Shown: positions 8,192 to 16,567 of the stretch, piece by piece
Layout of the letters: the number at the start of each line of letters is the position of its first letter
Position numbering within the stretch: the first letter of the stretch is position 1
NCBI GenBank assembly: GCA_023091735.1
Contig: JALKBU010001110.1
Coordinates: 1 to 16,567 of the forward strand
DNA length: 16,567 bases
Direction: 5' to 3'
DNA from: Trichomonas tenax
Taxonomy: Eukaryota; Parabasalia; Trichomonadida; Trichomonadidae
Position numbers and translations under genes: made by a program
The notes under the pieces: generated by a model
Told to the model about the DNA's origin: nothing
Database searches by the model: none
Seen by the model: the letters and a program-made list of their open reading frames with translations, nothing else

Positions 8192-8476
8192 ATGAAAAAA
8201 GGGGGTAGCATTCACTTGCGAGTGAGAAGGACGCTGTATGAAGCATTACAATTGAAGGATCATGCTCTCATGAAAATGACACTTTCTGTTACAAGGGGTT
8301 TACCCCCCCCCCCAACTAAAGGGTGTCTAGGCACCATTGTCGCCGAGGGTCCTATTTTCATGGAAAACAGCATGCTTACCGCAGGAGAACTACATGCTTC
8401 TGTGGTCTATTCAACAGTTTGGAAAGAAATGGACACAGATATGATCTGTTTCTCATCATTTGAATTTGATTTTTAA
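8192..8476 (+). CDS. Hypothetical 94-residue protein with a poly-C tract
   Basis: An ORF of 94 codons ending in TAA, richer in GC than its flanks and closer in composition to the real genes of the window. It starts with a basic stretch (MKKGGSIHLRVRR). An 11-C run at 8303-8313 encodes four prolines, followed by a segment with three Met residues and ending FEFDF. No signal peptide, membrane segment or known domain is seen. A matching initiator lies 16 nt upstream. In the two other frames a stop follows the C run within about 25 nt, so slippage there would truncate the product. It may be a small trichomonad-specific gene or the remnant of a longer one. Confidence 0.4.
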   Translation: MKKGGSIHLRVRRTLYEALQLKDHALMKMTLSVTRGLPPPPTKGCLGTIVAEGPIFMENSMLTAGELHASVVYSTVWKEMDTDMICFSSFEFDF

Positions 8477-10399
8477 TTGTAGTATTTTTGTCTTGTATAT
8501 TTCATTAAATTGACTTTCTATCCCTAAATCTCTTTATTCAGATCTTTATTTCACTATTTGGCCAAACAAATAAAATATTGAAAGTTATTATTGGATTTTA
8601 AGACTCTATATAGTCATACATAGTGTTTCTTAGTAAGACATTTAAAATTTGATTTGATTAAATTAAAAATATTTTTGCATAAACAGGTCTAGAGGTATTT
8701 ATTCATAGAATAGAGAATGAATGTAGTAATATATTGATGGGCTACTCGATGATTTGGGTTAATTTGAGAGTGAATCTTCTTAAAAAAGGGCAATAATCAA
8801 AGATATGGTAATATATCCCCATAATATAATCACAGGAAGTAGTTGTGGAATACACCTATTTCGATGGACCAAACGAGCTATTAAAATTTTTTATTGGATA
8901 ATGATGGAAAACTCTTCACCATAAAAAGGATAATTGCTTTTTGGAAAAATTCGATCGATATTCCGAGTTTTCTTAACCTTCTCAGAAAAAACAATGAGAT
9001 ATCTTCTCAATTCGATAAAATATTGGAATGAAAATGTGTTATATGGCTCCTTGTATATCTAAATTGAAAATATTTTTAGGATGTCAGTTTTGAGAGATCT
9101 CATAGAATTTGATTTTAGCGGAAAATTTTCATTTGCGCTTTTTTTTTATAAAATCTGAGGACTTATAAAGGTTTTGAGTAATAGTTTTAATACAAGCTTA
9201 AGATGTATTTTAATTCTATCATAGCAAGATCTTTCATTTTTATTTATCAACAAATATTCATTTTTTTTTTTTAAGTAATTTTGGAAAGAATTACCCTGAT
9301 AAATCAATTATCAACTTGATTTTGCAGTTAACACTATGATCAAATAGCTTGAAAAGGCTTAATTCAAAAAATATCAAAATATTCTTTTTTAATCATCACC
9401 TTTTACGTTCAACACAATTGGGCTGCATTGATTCTTAAATAACAGAAGAAACATTTTTGTTTATATAACAAATTTCAAAATCTGGTTAACATCTCATTTA
9501 TTAACAAGTTCTTGATCAATTTAGACAATTCTTTGATTGATTGTAATATTTAGAGATCAAAAAACCAAAGTAACCAAAATTCTTAAAAGCAATTTTTACC
9601 AAATCCAACTAAATTGACGTTCCTCAAACATTTGGTTCAAAGTTAAAACAAACAAATGATTACAAGCATCAATTCCATTTATAAACCAAATTTTAATAAA
9701 AAAGTTTTAGGCAAATTTAGATCATTCTCAAAATTTGCAGACATTATCAGATCGATGGATTTTTATCGATGATATAGTTTTTATCGTTTTCAATGATTTT
9801 TTGATTATTCAATTTTTTCTTCCCAAAAAAAGTGAAAGAAATATTGGAACACATTGGATATGATATAACAAAGTATCAATGTATAACGTTGCATCGACAG
9901 CCAATGATAGCACGCATTTCTTTAAAATCAAAAAAAAATATACCTATGAAAATATACAAAACAATGTCCCAAACGCGACGTTATATTTACACGTTCGCTC
10001 TTTATATCCCAATGCAATGCTCTATACTGTATCATTGCCTTTAATTCTGCAAAATAATTTTTCTTATTACACCTGTGATTAAATAATTCGCTCAAAAACA
10101 GATCCTATACAACGCAAACCCCCTATTTTTACAACAAAAAAGCCCATGAACATATCCAATGGTAAATTATGTGCAACAATTTCAAAATGCTTTCATCTCT
10201 ATTCTATACTCGTTCAGTACAGTTATATTTTGAAAGCACCTATCATTTTAGGACTTTCAAATTGATTTTCAAACAAAATTCGAAAGCGACAAAACATAGT
10301 AATGCCATGTTCCAGTGGTTCCAAAGGATGCGAAAACCCGTACAAATTTCTTAAGAAATTCTATAAACGAAGGAAAAGAAGAAGAAATCGAGGCATCAG
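8477..10399. other. Long AT-rich intergenic region, no gene seen
   Basis: About 1.9 kb of very AT-rich sequence with poly-A and poly-T runs (for example a T run near 9260). Short frames at 9832-10082 and 10169-10354 have AT-driven composition (Ile, Lys, Tyr), no initiator and no recognisable features. From about 10355 a purine-rich stretch (GAAGGAAAAGAAGAAGAAA) leads into the second Myb relic. Confidence 0.5.
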
Positions 10400-10533
10400 A
10401 TGTTCACTCATGATGAAGATACGAAGTTCAAAAGGATTGTCAACGATTTCAGAGTCAAAAAAAACAAGCCTTTGTCTGGGATGAGATATGTAAAAATGTA
10501 TTGGACACTATCTATTATAATTACAATCAGTGA
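10400..10533 (+). pseudogene. Relic of a Myb-like DNA-binding gene (copy 2)
   Basis: Frame one from 10400 reads MFTHDEDTKFKRIVNDF and then Lys residues, like the opening of the first Myb repeat (FTKEEDDKLRSII) in the intact gene. After the A run at 10457-10464 a different frame reads AFVWDEICKNV, like its INWDEI. The distance from F (10403) to W (10477) is 74 nt, against 72 nt in the intact gene, so a frameshift in the A run explains the break. The RQCKDRW helix is missing, and the second frame ends at TGA 10531-10533. It is therefore a short, frameshifted and truncated duplicate. It lies about 620 bp upstream of the intact gene on the same strand. Confidence 0.65.
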
Positions 10534-11139
10534 ATTTTTATAATGCATTTAATTTTATCAAATTTTAAAAAGTGAATTCATTATGAAAGTGACAATTTTG
10601 AAAAGACCACGAATTTTTGAATGAACAAAACATCGATATATAATTTAGAATCGAATGAGTTGGAACGATTTATGATTTGAATATTCAAAAATTAAAATCA
10701 CAGAATAATAATGAAATTCACATTGCTATACCATAGGAATATCAAATTCATAAAATATTGTTAAAATCAGATTTATTTTATTTTGTAACTGCTCTGTATG
10801 CGAAATAATTTGTGACGATTGAACTTTATTCAATTATGATTGATAAGTTCACAAAAAAATAAACAAAAATATTACTTGTCGATGAAATATTGATCTACTC
10901 ATAATTAGATATCATATATATCAGCGTCAAAAAATTTCAAATCTGAGAAAATAACGACAAAACGATGCGTGAGAACAATATCATGTGAAAATATTATCGT
11001 TTTATCACAAACATTCAAAAGACTTTTTGCTAATTTTTGTTAAATCTAAATTTAGAATACCCACAACGAGAATGATATAAATATACACAAAAAGGCAATC
11101 ATTGAAAAATTTTGAGTACCTAAAAATTGATACGAAAGC
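10534..11139. other. AT-rich spacer upstream of the Myb gene
   Basis: No coding frame, RNA gene or notable repeat is seen beyond AT-rich low complexity. The initiator of the following gene lies at its end. Confidence 0.5.
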
Positions 11140-11147
11140 TCATTTTT
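11140..11147 (+). promoter_or_regulatory. Trichomonad-type initiator of the Myb gene
   Basis: TCATTTTT fits the TCA+1-Y-T-W initiator, with A11142 as the likely transcription start, giving a 14-nt 5' leader before ATG 11156. Very short leaders are normal in trichomonads. Confidence 0.65.
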
Positions 11148-11155
11148 GATAAATT

Positions 11156-11671
11156 ATGAACAAATTAATGAGGAACAAGTTCACTAAGGAGGAAGACGAC
11201 AAGCTTAGGAGTATAATACAGGGCCTCCTGAGTGAGAAGAAGAAGATAAACTGGGATGAAATTGCTTTGATAATGAAAACCAAAAATCCGAGGCAGTGCA
11301 AGGACAGGTGGTTTTATTATCTCAATGATCAGATAGACCATACACCATTCACCCCATGGGAGAATTACGTTCTTCTATGGTCAATTAATAAGATTGGTAA
11401 AAAATGGACGCAGATTTCCACCTTGTTTCCAGGACGCACTGACGTAATCATCAAGTTGCAGTACAGAAAGCTATTGAGGAGGAATGCAACACTTGAGAAT
11501 GTTATGGAATTACCGACAACAGGGAAAATCAACAAATGTTTCAAAGCTATGTCCCCACCGGAACAGGTTTGTGAGGACTCTTCTCCAGGTGTCTCGCTTT
11601 TGGACATCTTTGACAAAGAGATCGACGGATTATCAAAGGATTTGTTTGAAGAAAGCAATATTAACATCTGA
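11156..11671 (+). CDS. Myb-like DNA-binding protein, two repeats
   Basis: A 171-residue protein with two Myb/SANT-type repeats. Repeat 1 spans about residues 8-57 (FTKEED at 9-14; aromatic core F9, W33, W52; recognition helix NPRQCKDRW). Repeat 2 spans about 63-107 (core F65, W84, Y103; FPGRTDVIIKLQYR). Position 101 is Leu where the usual IKNR motif has Asn, so the second recognition helix may be altered. The C-terminal 60 residues have no domain and are acidic at the end. Trichomonads use many small Myb proteins of this kind as sequence-specific nuclear transcription regulators; the target is not evident here. The start is supported by an initiator 14 nt upstream. Two decayed relatives lie upstream on the same strand. 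Confidence 0.92.
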   Translation: MNKLMRNKFTKEEDDKLRSIIQGLLSEKKKINWDEIALIMKTKNPRQCKDRWFYYLNDQIDHTPFTPWENYVLLWSINKIGKKWTQISTLFPGRTDVIIKLQYRKLLRRNATLENVMELPTTGKINKCFKAMSPPEQVCEDSSPGVSLLDIFDKEIDGLSKDLFEESNINI

Positions 11672-11684
11672 TTTGTCTATTGCA

Positions 11685-11688
11685 TAAA
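11685..11688 (+). terminator. Candidate TAAA polyadenylation signal of the Myb gene
   Basis: A TAAA lies 14 nt after the TGA stop, in the position expected for a trichomonad UAAA signal. It is a short motif in AT-rich DNA. Confidence 0.35.
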
Positions 11689-13853
11689 CTATATATGTAT
11701 ATTTTAATTAATTCGACGCCGCTCACTTTTTTCAAAGGACTTCTAATTTTTCCTCTCAATTTGACAAGTTTTTATAATGACAATTTGCTTTAAAAAATAT
11801 CTCTATCTTTTTATGATAAAATACACATTATTTTTTTTATAAAATCATCACATTTTTGCTTACTATCTATCTAAATAACCACACAATATCGAGAACAGAA
11901 TAATTATAAAACTATAAACTTCTCATGTTTTATATTCATTGTAAAGAATTTCAGAAATAATTATCGAGGAAAACAAAAACTAAAATGATGATTGCCAGAT
12001 TGGTGTTTATATAATAGTTGATGTGCTGTTTAATCGAAATATCAAATACCGCTAGAAAAAAATATTCTTCAAAAATTGCAAACTTGTTTGACAAAGGAAA
12101 TCGAATCTTAGCATATTGAAGAATGATAATACTCATTCATGTGATGATATGTCTATTATTATCAACAAATAATTCATTATTTTTGGCATTGATTTGAAGA
12201 AATTAAATTTATGATTAAATCTTTGGATTTGGTGTGCAAAATCATCTTGTATAGATGATATTCTATAATTTGTTCATAGATCTGATTTCCTTTGGCATGA
12301 ATTTAATATTTTTTTGAAAATTAAAATATTTAGCTTTGATTATATCTTATAATATATCTCGATCCAAAAATGGATATTATCGATATATTACTATTCAATA
12401 ATTTGCTAATTTATAAGAAATTAAAATATTGATGCAAATTGTTTTAAAATTGTCGATTAATAAACAGATAATCGATAGATTGAGTTAATTTTTGATTATC
12501 AAAGAGAACTCAAAACTATTTATTGAATAATTTGTTATTTCGCTAAAATGATGAATTGTTATGCCAAATGTGTCGGAATATGTCCAAATAATGTGTGCAA
12601 TGGTCTAAAAAGTTACAAAATCAAGGCAAATTGAAGCAAAAATTTAAAATAACATTTAATGTTCAGAAAAAAAAACTTTTTCAAAGCAACTTTTAACCGA
12701 ACAAATAATCACAGCACGTTAGAAACATATATACAGACCAATATACGAAATATTTTTAGTTAATTTCGTTAAATTTTGTTCAAATTGAAGATTAAACAAC
12801 TCTCAAATGCAGCATATTCGTCCTTTTGCTGCAAATGCATTTATAATGAAGAGAAAACGAGGTGTGACAAACCCGATACCATGTTCGCTATGAAATTATT
12901 TTTGTGAACGATAAAATTTTTTATTTATCTGTTATTTCTTTATTATTTATCTTCAGATATAAAATGAACACATTTCGAATAATTATTCCATTGAGATATT
13001 AATTTTGAGAGTCATTTTGGTCAATCTCAGCTTTACACTCGCGAATTCGAAACATTATTATGCAAATTAGAGTTATTTTTGATAATAAAGGGGATTAATA
13101 ATTACAGTGCGGCAAAATTTTAACATTTAGTGAAAAATTTATCAATTTTCGATTTGAACCTCTGTTCACTCATAATCATCGAATGTTGCGATATCTCTTT
13201 CAATATCTCGTGACCAATTTTTTTGGCAATTTTATTTTTTAAATCATTTGATGAAATCTTTTTTATCCTCATTGAATCATTTTGACACAATCATTTTTAG
13301 ATGATTTTTGGATAGATGAGTGGTTTATAGGCCATTATATAGCTTTTGGCTTTAAAATTTCTTGAAATCAAATAAAAATCATTATCTATAGATTTCATTC
13401 TTTGTCATTAGATTCATAATCATCATTATATTATATCATTAATGGCTTTTGGTATATTTAAAGAATATATTTTCTTTCGCAAAAACACGAATAAAAAAGA
13501 TTGATTCACTAATGCAAAACTACCTCAAGTCCGACATTGTTTATTGACAGTGTGATTGTAGATCTAAGCACGTTTCTTGTGACCGTGAGAAATATATATC
13601 TAAATATCATTGAGTTTGAGCCTGTTGCATATTGTATAACTCATTTTTATGTAGTTTTTAATAGGTTCAGCTAGGAAATGCAGATTTATTTTCTAAATTT
13701 GATTATCGAGATTTGATATATTAACTTTTGAACAGTGTTAATGTCACAAATTGATTTCAATGGAAAATTTATAACCAATTGTGTTAGTCTGATCTTGATA
13801 TAATGAGTTTAAAAAATTTAATAAAATTTGAAAGAACATAAATACATATATAC
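11689..13853. other. Long AT-rich convergent intergenic region
   Basis: About 2.2 kb between the 3' ends of two convergent genes. It contains AT-rich sequence with many short A/T runs and no persuasive frame on either strand. The one listed-size frame (11951-12136, minus) is Ile/Asn/Phe-rich and has no features. A small hairpin-like pair GCAGC/GCTGC is visible near 12809-12832. I see no RNA gene or mobile element. Confidence 0.5.
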
Positions 13854-13857
13854 TTTA
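13854..13857 (-). terminator. TAAA polyadenylation signal overlapping the stop codon
   Basis: The TAA stop of the surface-protein gene is followed directly by A, giving TAAA, exactly the arrangement described for trichomonad mRNAs in which the UAAA signal overlaps the stop. Confidence 0.55.
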
Positions 13858-15552
13858 CAATTCAAAAGTATTAACTTTGTCTGTGTCAGATAAAACCTGG
13901 AACACAGCATTATTTTGGGCCAATGGCTCATTAATATTATCAGCTTCGTTATTTGGTAAAGCTTCTGGATTCTGGTCCGGATTCTGCATGTCCAGAGGTT
14001 GCCGCTCTCCATCTGGTTTGACTTCTGATGGCTCTAAGTCTTCATCGGCTTCTTCTGATGTGTCGTATTGCATTGACTCTTCAGTCTTTGCTTCCAACTT
14101 GTTCATGATGACCTTTGGCTTCCTTCTGATGTATATTATAACGAAAACAATAACGCCAATGACAGCAGCGATCAAGAGTGAGATGCCTAACCACGAGAGA
14201 GGAGGTAATCCACCTGCTTTGCTTGTGCCGCCCTGCGAGTTGTTTGGATCGCCGCCGCCCGCTGAATAACTGCCTTGTGCTGTTGCCGATGGTAGTATTA
14301 TGACTTGTGCCTCTGTTGGCGCGGGTTTTGGGACATAATGTATCGCTGTTGGAGCCGGTGTCCTTGGTGGCACTGTATCTACTGGCGTCACTTTTGGTGT
14401 CTCTATTGGTGTTGGATCTGGAGTTGGCTCTGGTGTCAATGGAGTGCTTCTTGGCGTCTTAATCGGTGTTGTGGAAGGAGTCGTTGAAGGAGTAGATGGT
14501 GTCGTGGATGGTGTTGTTGAAGGAGTCGTTGAAGGAGTAGATGGTGTCGTGGATGGTGTTGTTGCTGGTGTTGTAGATGGTGTCGTCCAAGGAGTCGTCA
14601 TTGGTGTTGTTGAAGGCGTTGTCGAAGGAGTCGTTAAAGGCGTTGTGGAAGGAGTGATCTTTGGGGACGGCAATGGTGTCTGGTCCGTCAGGTATGACAT
14701 GACGCCTGTGTATGGGTGGTTGTTGTAGCAGATATTAAGATTAAGGATATCGAAGTTTGTCGGAAAGACTGTTGTAGATGATCCTACGCGTGTCTGCTGG
14801 ATGTTGGCGTTGGAAACAACGTTGTATGTATCGAAATAGCAGTCTTTGATGATTGTTGGATTTCCGCTCAACGTCATTCTGTAATTTGTGTTGAGCAAGA
14901 AGAAGCACCACTGCATGTAAATCGGCTGAGATGATAAAATCATATCTGTTACGCCGGAATATGAATTTCGGTTGAAATCGCAATACTCAAACCTTGTTTG
15001 GCTGTTTGGATACTGCATGATTGGCTTGTTAAGAAATTCGAAGTTTGCGTACTTGAAATTGACTTTATTTGGATTTTGGAATACATTTCCGCTGTTTTGC
15101 TTAACATCGGAAACATTGAGATTTGTGTAGTTCATTACCTGAAGGCCGTTGACATTAACTGTGCCGTAGCCTCCATTTGAAATTTTAGCGATAGAAGACA
15201 AATAATGTGTATGAACATCATCTGATTTCATTTGGAAGTATCTATAGTTACCGTTGTTCGATGTCCTACAGTTGTAGACACAGACTTTGTTAAATCTCGA
15301 AGGAAAATAATTTCCAGTATTTATCGAAATACAACCTCCCTGATTGGAATTTTGCACATTTTTGTATTCTATTTCAGTCATTGTCAGAGATCCACTTGTT
15401 GATGAAAAAAACAATGCACCACCATCAGCAGAAGAAATAATATCGTCGAAACATGTTAGTACGATGTTGTAGTGTTCATTGTTGCTAAACTGCTGTCTGT
15501 AGTTGACGACTGTTGTGCTGAGAACGAAAGATAAGAAAAAGACGAAAAGCAT
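13855..15552 (-). CDS. Secreted single-pass surface protein with Thr/Pro stalk
   Basis: A 565-residue type I membrane protein. An N-terminal signal peptide (MLFVFFLSFVLSTTVV) is followed by a cysteine-containing ectodomain of about 270 residues with DGGALFF (43-49) and many short Asn/Ser-rich strands, possibly a right-handed beta-helix. Then come a Thr/Pro/Ser stalk (about 290-415, TTPSTTP units, likely O-glycosylated), a Gly/Ser linker, a transmembrane helix at about 452-475 (GISLLIAAVIGVIVFVIIY), RRKPK as stop-transfer, and a 90-residue acidic tail ending FEL. The frame is open to a Met at 15615. I choose 15552 because an initiator (TCATTAC) sits 11 nt upstream of it and because this start puts the signal peptide at the N-terminus. 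Predicted role: surface coat or adhesion. No named family is assigned. Confidence 0.85.
   Translation of the reverse strand: MLFVFFLSFVLSTTVVNYRQQFSNNEHYNIVLTCFDDIISSADGGALFFSSTSGSLTMTEIEYKNVQNSNQGGCISINTGNYFPSRFNKVCVYNCRTSNNGNYRYFQMKSDDVHTHYLSSIAKISNGGYGTVNVNGLQVMNYTNLNVSDVKQNSGNVFQNPNKVNFKYANFEFLNKPIMQYPNSQTRFEYCDFNRNSYSGVTDMILSSQPIYMQWCFFLLNTNYRMTLSGNPTIIKDCYFDTYNVVSNANIQQTRVGSSTTVFPTNFDILNLNICYNNHPYTGVMSYLTDQTPLPSPKITPSTTPLTTPSTTPSTTPMTTPWTTPSTTPATTPSTTPSTPSTTPSTTPSTTPSTPSTTPSTTPIKTPRSTPLTPEPTPDPTPIETPKVTPVDTVPPRTPAPTAIHYVPKPAPTEAQVIILPSATAQGSYSAGGGDPNNSQGGTSKAGGLPPLSWLGISLLIAAVIGVIVFVIIYIRRKPKVIMNKLEAKTEESMQYDTSEEADEDLEPSEVKPDGERQPLDMQNPDQNPEALPNNEADNINEPLAQNNAVFQVLSDTDKVNTFEL
14474..14563 (-). 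repeat. Exact 45-bp tandem duplication in the stalk
   Basis: Positions 14474-14518 and 14519-14563 are identical 45-bp units encoding 15 residues each of the Thr/Pro/Ser stalk. The wider stretch 14437-14680 is built of 9- and 12-bp variants of the same codons. Identity at the DNA level, while neighbouring units differ by point changes, indicates recent expansion. The length probably varies between strains. Confidence 0.85.
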
Positions 15553-15558
15553 TTTGTT

Positions 15559-15565
15559 GTAATGA
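15559..15565 (-). promoter_or_regulatory. Trichomonad-type initiator of the surface-protein gene
   Basis: Read on the minus strand this is TCATTAC, with A at 15563 as +1, giving an 11-nt leader to ATG 15552. It lies inside the frame that would be coding if the Met at 15615 were used, so it argues against the longer start. Confidence 0.6.
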
Positions 15566-16230
15566 ATGGAGAAAACTCTAAAACAAATTTTGAATCTTTC
15601 TTCCGTGCTTTTCAAAAAAAAATCAAAACGCTATATTTAGCTATATTGAGTATATAAATGATTTGATTTAAAAAGAATGACTTTGTATTCTGTGTGATAT
15701 TTGAGAAGAAAAATTTTGGAGAGAAATTTTGGCTTGATTTTGATATAGATAATTATCACACAATAGAATCAAAAGTAAAATCTCAGTCAATATATTGTGA
15801 AGGTTCAGAAAGTCATTAATGAAATTTGGCCAAGATTTATTTTTCAATTATGTTGGAATAATATTGATGTATATAATATGTAGATTATAATGAACATCTT
15901 TTTATGATAAATTATCATAATGGCATAATTTTTTAGCATTTGAAATATATGCAGGTTCTAAATATCAATAAAAATTAGTTTGAGATTTTGGGAACATGTT
16001 CCACATATGAAGTATAATATCAATTTTGAATTTTTGGTCATTGAAGCATTTGATTTTTTTGAGATGAATACAACTTTTTTCCGGTACGAAATATTGAAGG
16101 TTATGCGCCCATCCCAAACCCACCACTGTAAAATCATCCAAAACAGAATTGAATGCCACTTTTTTATTTGAACGCTTCAACATATTTTAGATGCTCCACA
16201 ATTAATATAGCTATTTTCCAGCAAAAAATA
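15566..16230. other. Upstream region of the surface-protein gene
   Basis: AT-rich. It includes the short open stretch to the alternative Met at 15615. Two opposed overlapping frames at 15965-16183 (minus) and 15980-16171 (plus) are open over the same bases. Neither has a recognisable domain or initiator, so I treat both as chance or decayed sequence. Confidence 0.45.
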
Positions 16231-16361
16231 TTTGAACGCGCACAAAATTCTTAAGTGCGTATAATTCTGAGTGCGCACACTTTGTAGGCTATGTAAAAAT
16301 TGAACAGGTCTGGTTGATTTCACAACTTATTTGGCCTGTGCGTACTATCAATTACACGCAC
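16231..16361. repeat. Cluster of GTGCGY motifs
   Basis: Five GTGCGY motifs on both strands within about 125 bp: GCGCAC near 16236, GTGCGTA at 16254, palindromic GTGCGCAC at 16271-16278, and the inverted pair GTGCGT (16338-16343) and ACGCAC (16356-16361). They sit just inside the right repeat arm in otherwise AT-rich DNA. Function is unknown; binding sites are one possibility. Confidence 0.5.
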
Positions 16362-16419
16362 CATACAAAAAATTCAGTGAGTTTTAAAATTGAACCCGCA
16401 CTATGGATTATTGATAGAG

Positions 16420-16567
16420 GGGAAAAATTGTCCTACTACGGTGTAGTCCCGCAGCCTTCATAACTTTTTATCTGATCAATATTTTTTCGATTTGAAAGTA
16501 CTTTCATGTACATATTGATAGTTGTCTATCCAGTGGTATAAGTGGCACAGTCTATATATCTATCAAA
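16420..16567 (-). repeat. Right arm of a window-spanning inverted repeat
   Basis: This is the inverted partner of 143-290. It carries the same three palindromes unchanged and the same GGGACTACACCG block. The window ends inside or exactly at the end of this repeat, which is what an assembly break at a repetitive sequence would look like. The inner flank differs completely from that of the left arm. Confidence 0.93.

Noticed and set aside
9832..10354. Short plus-strand frames in the AT-rich spacer
   Set aside because: Overlapping frames of similar length and Ile/Lys/Tyr-rich composition indicate chance; no initiator or recognisable motif.
14444..14728. Plus-strand frame encoding Val-Glu-Gly-Val repeats
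   Set aside because: It is the antisense shadow of the Thr/Pro stalk repeats; periodic DNA keeps all frames open. The minus-strand gene has a signal peptide, a membrane helix and an initiator.
15965..16183. Opposed overlapping frames on both strands as small genes
   Set aside because: Both are AT-driven, without domain, initiator or signal peptide. A faint resemblance of HHCKIIQNRIE to a transposase block was too short to support.
143..16567. Maverick/Polinton-type giant element
   Set aside because: Inverted ends and size fit, but no polymerase B, retroviral-like integrase, packaging ATPase, protease or capsid gene is present and the interior holds cellular genes.
1..16567. tRNA, rRNA or CRISPR array
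   Set aside because: No cloverleaf with a conserved T-loop, no rRNA core sequence and no regularly spaced repeats were found on reading both strands.

Overview
This AT-rich window looks like nuclear DNA from a parasitic trichomonad (Trichomonas/Tritrichomonas type). That assignment is inferred from gene content and promoter style, not from a marker gene. The evidence is: a 4.8-kb uninterrupted coding region; a small two-repeat Myb protein of the type greatly expanded in trichomonads; a secreted, Thr/Pro-stalked, single-pass surface protein; trichomonad-like initiators (TCA+1-Y-T-W) 11-16 nt upstream of start codons; and a TAAA poly(A)-type signal overlapping one stop codon.

Layout. Positions 143-290 and 16420-16567 are two inverted copies of one repeat (139 of 148 positions identical, no gaps), so almost the whole window lies between inverted arms. 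Positions 746-5557 (+) encode a Blm10/PA200 (PSME4) proteasome activator ending in an HbYX-like tail. Positions 5558-11155 are AT-rich and mostly non-coding. They hold two broken Myb-like relics (about 5755-5930 and 10400-10533), a GC-rich hairpin (7104-7155), a possible signal-peptide-like mini-ORF (7427-7537), a 94-codon ORF with an initiator and an 11-C run (8192-8476), and a 14-bp direct repeat spaced exactly 120 bp. Positions 11156-11671 (+) encode the intact Myb protein. Positions 11672-13854 show no gene. Positions 13855-15552 (-) encode the surface protein. Positions 15553-16419 are AT-rich with a cluster of GTGCGY motifs before the right arm.

The three solid genes (proteasome activator, nuclear DNA-binding protein, surface protein) share no pathway and look like independently transcribed units. 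The links inside the window are the Myb family, present as one intact copy and two decayed copies, and the inverted repeat at both ends. The arms may mark a mobile or rearranged segment, or may only be a dispersed repeat at which an assembly stopped. No transposase, polymerase, integrase, rRNA, tRNA or CRISPR array was recognised.
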